A stretch of DNA of 64,000 nt from positions 2,666,001 to 2,730,000 of the forward strand of contig OY762913.1 of assembly GCA_963666535.1 (NCBI GenBank), given 5' to 3'. A program made the translations under genes and the position numbers. Below the pieces are notes generated by a model. It was not told the origin of the DNA. It saw only the letters and a list, made by a program, of their open reading frames with translations, and made no database searches. This DNA is from G963666535 sp963666535 (GTDB lineage Bacteria > Bacillota > Clostridia > Oscillospirales > Oscillospiraceae). This document shows positions 17,209-26,800 of the stretch, in pieces. How positions within the stretch are numbered: position 1 is the first letter of the stretch; every line of letters starts with the position of its first letter.

Positions 17209-17679
17209 CGGGGCTTCTGTCATTAAGACTTTTTTGCTTCTGCGCTTTATTCGGCACTGCTTCCCAAGCGCACAGAGCCTCGGTGACACCGGACTCATAG
17301 GGCAACGGCCTGAACTGCGATTAGCTTCACCGCATCATGGGAATTTCACCCCCGCCAGGATCTCTGCCGGCTGCCCTCATTGCTTGATCCCCCGATCAAG
17401 GGGGGCTGTGACTGGACAGAAGTATCATTGTAGGCTGACGGGGTCGTTGCGAAACAGCTTGCCATCGGCTGTTCTCCGGACGGATGGGTACCGCTCTGCA
17501 CCTTGTTTGGCCGTCTTTGATAAAAGAGACAGGAATAAAAAAGCAGTGGTTCTGTTTTTTCCGCTCTTTTACAGGTGGTCTTGGCGCATCCTCCGGGGTC
17601 GCTTTCCCTTTTGGGTCCGTCAGCTAACGTATTCAGGTCATCGGATATGAAGTTTTCAAAGAGCAATCGGGGGAAGAAA
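17209..17679 (-). other. 470-base region of unknown function between two minus-strand terminators
   Basis: No frame with a ribosome site is convincing; the longest (17720-17346) begins inside the upstream terminator. The stretch is rich in short inverted repeats such as cccccttgatcggggg and has GC near 52%. Its isolation between terminators, both oriented for minus-strand transcription, suggests an independent non-coding transcript or a control region. I do not recognise a known RNA class. Confidence 0.35.
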
Positions 17680-17716
17680 AACCCCCTCACTTTTCCTGCC
17701 GAAAAATGAGGGGGTT
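17680..17716 (-). terminator. Intrinsic terminator of the sigma-factor gene
   Basis: aaccccctca (17680-17689) pairs with tgagggggtt (17707-17716), followed on the minus strand by tttttcttcc. It begins 15 bases after the sigma-factor stop. Confidence 0.8.
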
Positions 17717-17730
17717 GCACACCCTAAAAA

Positions 17731-18240
17731 TTAAAATTTTTCAATAATTTTTTTCAGCTTGCCGAGGATGCGAATTTTTCTTTTATGTACGGCATTGTGA
17801 GCGACGTCATGTTCTTGGGCATATCGGCGTTCCGTTTGACCTTGGAAATACAGGGCGTCGATTAATTCCAGCTCTGGCTTCGTCAACTGTATGAGCGCTT
17901 GGTATAAGTTTGTGCGCATGATCTGCGTAATGACTTCGTTTTCTACATCCATATATAGATCCCTGATGATTTCCTCGCCGTTCATGTCCTCACTGTCCAG
18001 CGCATGGTAAGACACCTCTCCGTTCAGGTCGGCTTCCTCGCGAATATACTTTTGCCGCCGCCTGTTTTGATATTCCTGTTGATAATCCTCAAAAGGCACT
18101 TCCAGCAGGCAGTCGTGGAGCGGCAGAAAATATCGATCTCCGTATTCTGGATTACGTTCTTTTCCAATAAACAGAACTGTATACGGTATCTCTCGATAGT
18201 CACCGTTGTCTTTAATGAAGCAATGTTTAAATTTAGCCAT
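17731..18240 (-). CDS. Sigma-70 family RNA polymerase sigma factor-like protein (ICE type)
   Basis: A 169-residue protein whose C-terminal half carries a region-4 helix-turn-helix (LIQLTKPELELIDALYFQGQ then TERRYAQEHDVAHNAVHKRK). The N-terminal half (RYFLPLHDCLLEVPFEDYQQ) is typical of short sigma-like regulators found beside ICE recombinases; region 2 is not evident. The start at 18240 (MAKFKHCFIKDN) is set by GGAGGAC in front of it rather than the ATG at 18282. It probably controls recombinase or transfer genes. Confidence 0.75.
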   Translation of the reverse strand: MAKFKHCFIKDNGDYREIPYTVLFIGKERNPEYGDRYFLPLHDCLLEVPFEDYQQEYQNRRRQKYIREEADLNGEVSYHALDSEDMNGEEIIRDLYMDVENEVITQIMRTNLYQALIQLTKPELELIDALYFQGQTERRYAQEHDVAHNAVHKRKIRILGKLKKIIEKF

Positions 18241-18333
18241 AAGGCTTGTCCTCCGTTTTCTGAAATTTTGATGATGAGTCAAAACGTCAGAAGCGGAGGA
18301 GAGCGGCAGCGCGGAAGCACGGGCAGCAACAAA

Positions 18334-18378
18334 AAAAGGGCATACCGACCGATAAACAAAAGTCGAATATGCCCTTTT
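18334..18378. terminator. Strong intrinsic terminator ending the riboswitch transcript
   Basis: aaaagggcata (18334-18344) pairs with tatgccctttt (18368-18378), with an inner cgac/gtcg pairing. On the minus strand it is followed by a run of seven or more T. It separates the riboswitch region from the sigma-factor gene. Confidence 0.8.
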
Positions 18379-18395
18379 CTTGTCGAAAATAAATA

Positions 18396-18426
18396 GCCCG
18401 CAATCTGCCTATGACAAATTGCGGGC
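18396..18426 (-). terminator. Second hairpin in the riboswitch 3' region
   Basis: gcccgcaat (18396-18404) pairs with attgcgggc (18418-18426). On the minus strand it is followed by tatttatttt, so it may be a tandem terminator with the one at 18334. Confidence 0.6.
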
Positions 18427-18500
18427 CTTTGGTCCGTATTAATGTTAATTATATAGCCTTGGTATGTATTTGCTTCGTCTTTATTTCAATCTCCCGATTT

Positions 18501-18596
18501 TCATGAATATAAGCACCTCTTTCGCCGGGAGCAAAGAGCGAAAGCCATGCCAATAATAGCCCTAAAAATATCAAACAAAAGTTGCATAAGGCTCAT
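18501..18596 (-). CDS. Possible 31-residue hydrophobic peptide downstream of the c-di-GMP riboswitch
   Basis: An ATG at 18596 opens a 31-codon frame reading MSLMQLLFDIFRAIIGMAFA and then LCSRRKRCLYS: one hydrophobic helix and a basic tail, as in small membrane peptides. It starts 8 bases after the hairpin at 18604-18638 and no ribosome site of standard spacing precedes it. It is the only frame between the riboswitch and the terminator at 18334. Coding status is uncertain. Confidence 0.3.
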   Translation of the reverse strand: MSLMQLLFDIFRAIIGMAFALCSRRKRCLYS

Positions 18597-18603
18597 TAAT
18601 GCA

Positions 18604-18638
18604 CACACGCCTGCCCCGAAGGAGGGCAGGCGTGTGCT
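18604..18638 (-). promoter_or_regulatory. Hairpin 3' of the riboswitch (candidate expression platform)
   Basis: cacacgcctgccc (18604-18616) pairs with gggcaggcgtgtg (18625-18637 region). It follows the riboswitch aptamer by a few bases on the minus strand but lacks a U-run. Its loop on that strand is tccttcgg. Confidence 0.5.
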
Positions 18639-18643
18639 TAAAA

Positions 18644-18735
18644 CGATTGGCAACCTGGCTATCATAGCGCTTAATAAAGCGCCTTAGACCCTACGGCTTT
18701 GCGTCCCCATCTTTAAATGGGTTTGCCCTTAACTC
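18644..18735 (-). ncRNA. c-di-GMP-I (GEMM-I) riboswitch aptamer
   Basis: On the minus strand the sequence contains the GEMM-I core: AAGGGCAAACC (around 18730-18720), a P1b hairpin (cccatttaaagatggg), GGACGCAAAGCC (18706-18695), a second hairpin whose arm holds the tetraloop-receptor pair CTAAG and TATGA, and the closing GCCAGGTTGCC (18660-18650). The order and spacing match the class that binds c-di-GMP. It lies about 95 bases after the stop of the 1625-residue surface protein on the same strand, and a strong terminator at 18334 closes the transcript before the sigma gene, so no ordinary target gene follows. Confidence 0.87.
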
Positions 18736-18831
18736 TATTCTGTTGTAACCTATGCGTTTTTGGATATAGTTTTGCCCAAAACCAAGAAACGTACGAAATA
18801 TCAGGAGGTGAATCACAGGTTCCTTAATATA

Positions 18832-21800
18832 TTATATCAGTCCCGATTTCTGCAATAGCCTTTCCACCATGGCCGCGACCTCGGCGCGGGTCACATCGTC
18901 CTTTGGTGAAATGGTGACTTTGCTCGTTCCGGAGACAATCCCTGTTTTCAGGCAAGCCGCTATGCTTCCTTTCGCATAATCTGCGGCGGATGCGCAATCG
19001 GTATAACCAGCCAGCAGCGAGCTTGTTTCGCTGTCGGTCAGGCTGACATTAAGTCCGGTTATTTTCATCGCCCTGGCAATCATAGCCATTGCCTGTTCGC
19101 GGGTGATCGTATCATTCGGTCCAAAGGTATTTTCGCTGTACCCTTTGATAATGCCATAAGACGACGCAGTCTCAATGTACCCGCAGTACCAAGCGGACGA
19201 ACTAACATCGCCGAAACAGTTTGTGCCGGTTCCCGGCTCAAGCCCGAGAGCCTTTACCATAATCGATGCCATTTCAGCGCGTGTGATGCTGCGGTCGGGA
19301 TCATAGTTGTTGTTGCCAACTCCGTTTACGACCACCCTTGAGCCCATGTTGTTGATAGAGGCTTTCGCCCAATGGCTTGCAACATCGGAAAATTCCACGG
19401 GATTATATATAACCGAGTAAACACTGTTGGTCAAGCTATTGATTTTCGCAAAGTACTTTCCGCTTACAATGACGACCTCTGTTGGGACATGATGCGTGGT
19501 GCCGTCTGGCTCAACGACGATGCCTGTTGTGATTTTTTTGGGGTCGACGCCATCAGGTATAGCAATCATTCTTTCAACGTAGGAGTTGAATGTGCTTACC
19601 TCAACAGTCTGTCCGCCGTATGTGCAACTAACTGTAAACTCAACCGCGGGAACCTGAATCGAGAAGCCGCCGGACACCGCCGCGTTTGCAACTACTTTAG
19701 CAGTTGCGTCAGAAGGTGTGGAAATCGATACATTAACGACGATGTCGCTAAGAGAAACGCTAGAACCGAATTTGCCGGAAACAGCATCAATGTTAATATC
19801 CGAAGCGGGGAGAGCATAGGAAGCGGAACCCGTATTTATAACAAGAGTTGCGTTCTTTTTCTCCATATCCTTGACTGCCTGACCGTCAAGCCTGCCTGAG
19901 GCCGTAGCAGAGCCAGTCGTTATCGGCAGGGTGATCGTTGCGCCGCTGCCTGCGCTGTCAAGAATGCTTTTGAGCTTGTCCGTAGCTAGCGTAACGGTGG
20001 TGGTTGTCTTCCCGTTCTGGGTTGTAGTTTCAACAGTGCCCGCGGTCTGCGTCTTATCACCTACAACAACGGTTGCGCTGTTTGACGTTGGCGGAACATA
20101 AACTCCACCTCCTCCGATGTCGGCAGTATATACTTCAACCTTATATGTAGTGCCGTTTGTAAGTCCTTTAATCTCCGTTCCGTTAAGCACCGCGGCATCG
20201 GAGGAACTTGTTGAGAGCGTTCCGTCCGCCTTAACATAGTAAACCTTTGAATCCGTGGTCGTGGTTACTTTATACTTTTTACCGGAATCAACTGTAATTT
20301 TTTTATCTCCCGCCGTGCCAAGGGAGCCGGAGGCGAGAACGACAACCGGCAAGGAGTATTCTTCGACAAAATAAGTGGAGCCGTTGATCAGATATGAAAG
20401 CTCTGTGCTTTTTAGTGGTTCAGCTTTTGACGGATTCGTTGTCGACCGGCCTTTTTCCGTGGAGTAGAAGGTAATTCCACCCATGGTCACCTTATATGCT
20501 TTGCCCGCAGCAAGGCCGGTTATTGAAGCATTGCCCGCCTTGCCGGCGGAGTTTTCCACGAGGATGACACTCGAGCTGCTTCCCGTTTCGAGATAGGTGT
20601 CGGCTGCGAGATTGGACAGGGTATCTCCGTTTATTGCGCTGGAAACTGTGGTAAGTGAAGCATCACTGGTCCACCTGAAAAAGGAACTGATTTCAGGTAA
20701 TGCAATCACCGCGCAGTTTGAGTAGTTGGAGGAGCTTATCTCATCTCCGCGGTTGCTCATGACTTGAAGTGAAGCGTTGGTGCTGCCATGTACCGTCTTT
20801 CCGAATATAGTAGCAGTGATTGCATTTGAACCGGATTGCTCATGTATCGAAACAACAGCTCCCGACGCGACCGTCATTTTCGTGGTGCCGGACAAAGTCA
20901 GCGAGGTGCTTCCGTCAGTGCTTTGCAGAGTTATCCCGACCATGTTAGTGCTTGAACTGGTAAGGCTGCCTCCGCTTATGTTGCAGGTTCCGCCGCTTGA
21001 ATCAATAATACCACTTTCAGCACTAAGGGTTCCGCCGGTCATGTTGATTGTTCCTGTACCCATGTTTGCGATTGTGCTGAACTTCCCGTGTAGAGTGCCA
21101 TCGGCAATAGTAACAAGCCCTGTTCCATTTTTACTGAGAGCGATGACGTTCGCTGTCACCGTACCGCCGTGGATATATACGGCGCCGTTGCCGCTCGTGA
21201 CAGTGGAACCGCAGTAAATTCCAAATCTTTCGCCCGTAATTTTAGCGCTTCCGTACAATTCAAAGGTTGATGCAAAGTTATCTTCAAGATAAACACTGCC
21301 GGAACTCATTGAATTAGAAGCACAGTATACCTCGGCATCCCCCCCGATTTTAAGTAAGCCGCCCTTGCAATAAATTCCATAGACGCCGTCCCCTGTGTTT
21401 GTTGCACGGAAGCTTCCGCCGGTTACAGACATTTGACCGGCGTTATTAACGATCATACTTTCTTGTCCTTCGGAAAGGAAAGTACCGCCGGTAATTGTGA
21501 GCGTACCCGTACCGTTATCCGAGTTTAAGTTATGGATGCAGTAAGCCTTTGTTCCTGTGCTTGTAAACGAGCCGCCGCTAATGGTAAGTGTGCCCTCGTT
21601 TGTCGCACATCTCGAATTGTTTCCCGAACCCGTAAACGAGCCGCCGGTAATTGTTGACGTACCTTCATTCACCAGACCGTATCCCCCACTGGCTGTTGCC
21701 GACACCTGACCGCCGGACATTATGAACGTTCCGCGGTTGAGAACTACGTGTGCACAATCAGAGCTTGCGGTGATTGAAGTTTTTCCCTTCACAGTCAGAC

Positions 21801-23709
21801 TTGCCGATGCCATAACATAGACCGCGTAAGACGGTATTGTTGTTGAGGTGATTTTTTCAGTCACAGTCAAACCGTCAAATATAACTCCGGTATAAGGAAT
21901 GACAAGACCGTACCCATAATCGACGCCCGTATTCTGTATTTCAACGCTGCCGGAGTAGTTGGCCGCTTTAAGCCCGTTTTTGAGTAAATCTTTATTGCCC
22001 GTCTGTGGCAGCTCGTTTACCTTTAGCGATATGGTTCCATCACCGAGTTGTATCGTAAGCACATCGTCCGCTCCGTCGTCCGTGCATACAGCAAGCGCGT
22101 CCGCAAGCGTAGCATAATTGCCGCTGCCACCCACCTGAAAGCTTGACTCGCCGCCGGTAACGGTATAGTCAGGATCTACTGCCGGTGTTGTTGTTTTAAG
22201 ATATATATTCGTCACCAAATCGTTCGCGCCCGTCGTGAGAGCGGAAATTTTTACTGGATTCGTCGTACTGATTGAAGTTGTACGCGCCGAATCGCTAGCC
22301 CAGCCGACAAAATCCAGTCCGCTATCTGACGTGTCTGCGCCTAAATAAGCGTCGGCATAATTGGAGCTGTTGAGCTCATAACCGTCCGTCGTTGTTGCCC
22401 CCCTTACGCCAATGTCTGAAGCGCTGTCACTGCTGACGGTTTTGCCGAATATTGAGGCCGAAGCTGAATCGTCCTCATCTCCGGGCAGCAGCGACAGTGT
22501 ATTATTCATTGCAGATATTATCCTTGCGCTGCCCGTAATGATGAGCGAGGCTGCTGCAGATTTAGTCTTGCCGTAACAGACTATGCCACCTTCCCCATCA
22601 CCTTTTATTGTACCGCCACTGATATTGACGATACCCGCTGCATTTTGTATGGTATATTCTTCAGACGCGGTAATCGTACCACCTGTAACAGAAAGGGTAT
22701 TGCCGACAATACATATAGCACTTTCTTCGCTTAAAATATTTCCTCCGCTGATTGTCAGAGTTGCGGTACCGCCATCATATTGGTTGAAAATAGCAAATGG
22801 ACGGCCGCTAATATTTGCGCTTCCCGATATTACAGCCGAAAAAGCCGTCTTTGAGCTTATGAGAAGGGCCGCCGAATTGCCGTCACCGCCTAAGGTGCTG
22901 ATGCTGCCCCCGCTTATGTCAACAGCACCGGCATTGCTGACGAATATCCCCTTGCTGACCGAGCCTGTTTTAGTCGCCGAAATCGTTCCTCCGGTAACCG
23001 TAAGATTTCCCGTTGAATCATGTTTAACAGCAACCGAAGCCTCTCCGCCGACTGTGATGGTACCCCCGTTGACGGTAAGAGAACCTGTGCCACAGCTGCT
23101 GATTCCCGTGTTTTCGTCGGGTGAATAAGAAGTATCGGTGGCTGTTATCGTACCGCCGTTTACCGTAACAGCTCCGCTGTCATTATAAACTCCGTAATCC
23201 AACCTGCCGCTGACCGTAATGGAAGTGCCGTCATTGATCGACAACGAACCGCCGCTGACATAGACTGCGTACGGAATTGTATTCGACGAGTCATTTATGG
23301 TTATGGTCAAATCGCTGAATACCACAGCCGCGCCGGACGGAACACCCAATCCGTATGTATTGCTGCCTAAGGATATAATATAATTACGGACTATCTGCAG
23401 GCTGCCGGTATATGTAGCAGATACCAGATTGTTAGCTGCAGACGATGTCAATAACTCGGTCACCACCAAAGGTGTACCGATACTTCCGAGTTGGATTAGC
23501 AGACCGTCTGTGCCTTTATCCGCACAGTGAGTAAGAGCCGTCTCAAGCGTAGCATAATCGCCGCTACCGTCAACTTCATAATTTGTGCCGTCAAAGGTAA
23601 TGTAGTTATCTGCCATCGAAGCCGCCTCTGCTGGAATTGAAACGCTCGGCAATATGGAAATTACCATTGCGAGTGTCAGTAAAATGCTTAATAATTTTTT
23701 CCTCTTCAT
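18832..23709 (-). CDS. SLH-anchored giant surface protein with beta-helix repeats
   Basis: A 1625-residue exported protein. A signal peptide (MKRKKLLSILLTLAMVISIL, cut after AEA) is followed by two related blocks (about 33-480 and 510-990), each opening with a GSGxYATL segment and continuing with short turns such as LTVNGGTITV and LTISGGSFT typical of right-handed parallel beta-helices. A domain shared with the adjacent giant protein lies at about 1206-1440, and three SLH domains at about 1440-1625 (VTRAEVAAMVERLL) bind cell-wall polymer. AAGGAG precedes the ATG at 23709. It probably acts as an adhesin or S-layer-like cover; no enzyme active site is seen. A c-di-GMP riboswitch lies just past its 3' end. 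Confidence 0.88.
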   Translation of the reverse strand: MKRKKLLSILLTLAMVISILPSVSIPAEAASMADNYITFDGTNYEVDGSGDYATLETALTHCADKGTDGLLIQLGSIGTPLVVTELLTSSAANNLVSATYTGSLQIVRNYIISLGSNTYGLGVPSGAAVVFSDLTITINDSSNTIPYAVYVSGGSLSINDGTSITVSGRLDYGVYNDSGAVTVNGGTITATDTSYSPDENTGISSCGTGSLTVNGGTITVGGEASVAVKHDSTGNLTVTGGTISATKTGSVSKGIFVSNAGAVDISGGSISTLGGDGNSAALLISSKTAFSAVISGSANISGRPFAIFNQYDGGTATLTISGGNILSEESAICIVGNTLSVTGGTITASEEYTIQNAAGIVNISGGTIKGDGEGGIVCYGKTKSAAASLIITGSARIISAMNNTLSLLPGDEDDSASASIFGKTVSSDSASDIGVRGATTTDGYELNSSNYADAYLGADTSDSGLDFVGWASDSARTTSISTTNPVKISALTTGANDLVTNIYLKTTTPAVDPDYTVTGGESSFQVGGSGNYATLADALAVCTDDGADDVLTIQLGDGTISLKVNELPQTGNKDLLKNGLKAANYSGSVEIQNTGVDYGYGLVIPYTGVIFDGLTVTEKITSTTIPSYAVYVMASASLTVKGKTSITASSDCAHVVLNRGTFIMSGGQVSATASGGYGLVNEGTSTITGGSFTGSGNNSRCATNEGTLTISGGSFTSTGTKAYCIHNLNSDNGTGTLTITGGTFLSEGQESMIVNNAGQMSVTGGSFRATNTGDGVYGIYCKGGLLKIGGDAEVYCASNSMSSGSVYLEDNFASTFELYGSAKITGERFGIYCGSTVTSGNGAVYIHGGTVTANVIALSKNGTGLVTIADGTLHGKFSTIANMGTGTINMTGGTLSAESGIIDSSGGTCNISGGSLTSSSTNMVGITLQSTDGSTSLTLSGTTKMTVASGAVVSIHEQSGSNAITATIFGKTVHGSTNASLQVMSNRGDEISSSNYSNCAVIALPEISSFFRWTSDASLTTVSSAINGDTLSNLAADTYLETGSSSSVILVENSAGKAGNASITGLAAGKAYKVTMGGITFYSTEKGRSTTNPSKAEPLKSTELSYLINGSTYFVEEYSLPVVVLASGSLGTAGDKKITVDSGKKYKVTTTTDSKVYYVKADGTLSTSSSDAAVLNGTEIKGLTNGTTYKVEVYTADIGGGGVYVPPTSNSATVVVGDKTQTAGTVETTTQNGKTTTTVTLATDKLKSILDSAGSGATITLPITTGSATASGRLDGQAVKDMEKKNATLVINTGSASYALPASDINIDAVSGKFGSSVSLSDIVVNVSISTPSDATAKVVANAAVSGGFSIQVPAVEFTVSCTYGGQTVEVSTFNSYVERMIAIPDGVDPKKITTGIVVEPDGTTHHVPTEVVIVSGKYFAKINSLTNSVYSVIYNPVEFSDVASHWAKASINNMGSRVVVNGVGNNNYDPDRSITRAEMASIMVKALGLEPGTGTNCFGDVSSSAWYCGYIETASSYGIIKGYSENTFGPNDTITREQAMAMIARAMKITGLNVSLTDSETSSLLAGYTDCASAADYAKGSIAACLKTGIVSGTSKVTISPKDDVTRAEVAAMVERLLQKSGLI

Positions 23710-23790
23710 TGTGAATGTCTCCTTATACGTATTTTGGAAAGTTAATTATATTTCATCAAAATCTCATCAAAAAGTTACCCGATCACGTTT

Positions 23791-23894
23791 TCAACCATTC
23801 GCGTCGCTGTTAATGATTCTCGCGCCCACTGCCCCCTGCAGGGCCGTGTAGGCATAGTACGAGATGTAGAGCGCGTCCGTGCTTATTATTCTGA
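23791..23894 (-). pseudogene. Protein-like remnant between the two SLH genes
   Basis: Directly after the stop of the larger adhesin one frame stays open to a TGA at 23791-23793 and reads TDALYISYYAYTALQGAVGA then RIINSDANG. It has no start or ribosome site of its own and no similarity that I recognise to the SLH proteins. It may be the 3' end of another surface gene displaced by recombination, or chance. Confidence 0.25.
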
Positions 23895-26800
23895 CTATAT
23901 CAAGCCCGACTTTTGCAGTAATCTCTGAACAATAACCGCAACCTCCGCCCGTGTGATATTATCTATCGGGCAGATAGTATCAGTCGTCCTGCCGGTAATG
24001 ATGCCCGTCTTCAGGCAGGTTGCTATTCCGTCTTTGGCGTAGGCTGAAGCACCGGAACTATCCTTGTAGGTCGATAGCAGAGCGGAAGCTTCTGTTCCTG
24101 AAAGGCCGGTATCAAGCCCGGTAATCTTCATTGCCCTTGCGATCATAGTCATCGCCTGTTCACGGGTTATCTTGTCATCCGGGCCGAATTTGCCGTTACC
24201 ATAGCCGGATATGAGATTATACTCCGCTGCCGTTTTTACATAATCGCAGTACCAGGCAGTGTTACTGACATCAGTAAACGGATTGCTGCCGGTTCCGGGT
24301 TTGAGACCCAATGCCCTTACGACAATGGCTGCAAATTCAGCACGGGTGATGTCTCTGTCAGGCTCGAACATGTCATTGCCCACACCGCTTATTACAAGCC
24401 TTGAGCCCATGTCATTAACGGCAGCTTTCGCCCAGTGATTTGTTACATCTTTGAATGCTACCGGGTGATATACCACTGCATAAGTGCTGTTGGTCAGGCT
24501 TCTGATTTGCGCATAGTTTTTACCGTTAACGAGCGTTATCTTTGTCGGAACATGTCTAGCGATTCCGTCCGGATCGATTATAACGCCGGTAGTAATCTTT
24601 GCCGGATCAACACCGTCCGGTATTGCTACCGTTCTTTCCACATAACTATTGAACTGGCTGACTTCAACGGTTTTACCGCTATAAGTGCAGGTTATATTGA
24701 AGTTTACCGGAGGTACAACAATTGTGAAATTGCCTTTTAAAGCGGAATCCTCAACAACCTTTACAGTACCGGAATCTGTCTTCGCAATTTCGATCTGGAC
24801 CTTTATGTCAGACAGCTTGACATCTTGTCCCAATTGCTGCGAAACGGCGTCAATTTTTATCTGTTCCGCAGGTATTGTATAGGTTGCAGTATCTGTTTTT
24901 ATTTCAAGGGTTACATCCTTTTTCGCCATGTCCTTGACCATCTGCCCAGTTAGTACTCCGAGTACACTATCCGTATTAGCTGTCACAGGGATTTGTATGA
25001 CTGGAGGCTGAGCGGTTGTTCCGCTTGAACCGTCAGCGTTCGGGAGCTTGTTCAGGATAGCATTCATTTTCCCCTCGTCAACAGTAACGGTTGTTTGTGA
25101 CTGCCCATTGGTGTTTACCCCTGTAGTTGCCGTAGCGGCACCGCTTTGCGTCTGCCCGTTGACTATTACGTTGATACCGTTTTGCGGGGAAGACGGATAG
25201 TTTACGCCCCCTGATGACGTCGTATCAATGACCGTTACGGTTAGGGTCTGCGGGTTACCTACACCGAAATTGAAGGTGAGGCTGGTGGTACCCGCCGCCT
25301 GCGCCGCCATGTATTCTTTTTTGACGCTGTAGACATTGCCTGAAACGGTATAGTCTGTTCCCAACACCAGAGGTGTTCCGCCATTGGCGATACTTGTAAA
25401 AGTATTGCCATTCAAGGTAACTGTTACAGGAATATCTGCTTGCGCGGATGTCTTCTTGTCAAAGCTGGCAGTGATAGGGCTGATACTGCTGTCCGAAGCA
25501 ATATTTATGGTAAAGCTGACAGTTACGCTGTTTCCTGCCACATCCGTTAAAATCAGGGTATGGCTGCCATTTCCGGTTGCAGTGCCGCCACTGGCAAAAC
25601 TGCTGCCGTCTAGTGTAGCTGTAGCTGTTGAGAGGGCATCGCTGTAAGTGATTACAACATTTGAGGTGTAAGTTCCTCCATTCGCAACCCCTGATACAAC
25701 CGGAGCTGTTTTGTCTATTATGAAGTGCACTGTCGTTGCGCCATTTCCATTAGTGACTGCCAGCGTATAATTTCCTTCTGTTGATACAACATCACCGTCA
25801 CTAAAGCTATTTGCACCGCTTCCATTGTTCAGCGTAGCGGTACCGCTACTGAAATGAATGGTTTTGTCAGTGTTATATGAGCCGCCCTCTGTGACACCGG
25901 TTACGGTAGGCGCTGCGTTGGTGATAGTGAAGTTTACAGTCGTGCTGTTGCCTGCTGAATCTGTGACCACCAGAATGTGAGCTCCGGCTGTAGCTACGGT
26001 TCCGGCCACAAAGGGATTGCCGTCCAATTCTGCCGTGCCCTCGTTGAAGCTGACTGCGACACTATTGTCATAGCTGCTGCTGTCGGTTACTCCGGATATA
26101 ACCGGTGCTGTCTTGTCTATGGTGAAGTTCACTGTAGTGGTTCCGGCTCCATTGGTAACAGCGAGTGTATAACTGCCTTCTGCTGTAACCTGTGATCCGC
26201 TTGTGAAGGCAACAGCTCCACCGCCGTTATCCAGCGTTGCACTGCCATTGCTAAAGCTGATGGTGCGGTTGGTATTGTATTTCCCGCTGTCCACCACACC
26301 GCTGACCACCGGCGGGTTGTTGGTGACGGTAAAATTAACCACCGTACTGTTGCCGACTTCATCGGTGACCACCAGCAGATAATTTCCCGGAATTGTCACA
26401 CTGCTGCCGCTCGCAAAAGCGATGGCCACGCCTCCATCCTTGGACAGGGTTGCAGTTGGAGTAGTAACGGCATCGCTGTAATTAATGGTTACATTGCCGT
26501 TGCTCAGGTCATAGCTGCCCTGGTCTGCAACACCTGTGACAACAGGAGCAAGTTTATCAATGTTAAAGTGCACGGTAGTTGTTCCGGCTCCATTGGTAAC
26601 TGCCAGTATATAACTGCCCTCACCAGTAACCTGTGTACCGCTGGTAAACGCATTTGCCGCTCCGCCGTCTTTTGCCAGAGTTGCACTGCCATTGTTAAAG
26701 CTGATGGTTCGATTGGTATTGTATTTGCCGCCGTCTGCCACTCCACTGACCACCGGTGCGTTGCTGGTGACAGTAAAATTGATGGTCGTGCTGTTACCGG

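Noticed and set aside
17346..17720. 124-codon minus-strand frame over the region after the sigma gene
   Set aside because: It begins inside the terminator stem, has no ribosome site and an unstructured composition; the region is better viewed as non-coding.
18801..18815. Strong AGGAGGTGAATCAC ribosome-site-like sequence on the plus strand
   Set aside because: No start codon or plus-strand frame follows; it lies in the 3' UTR of a minus-strand gene.
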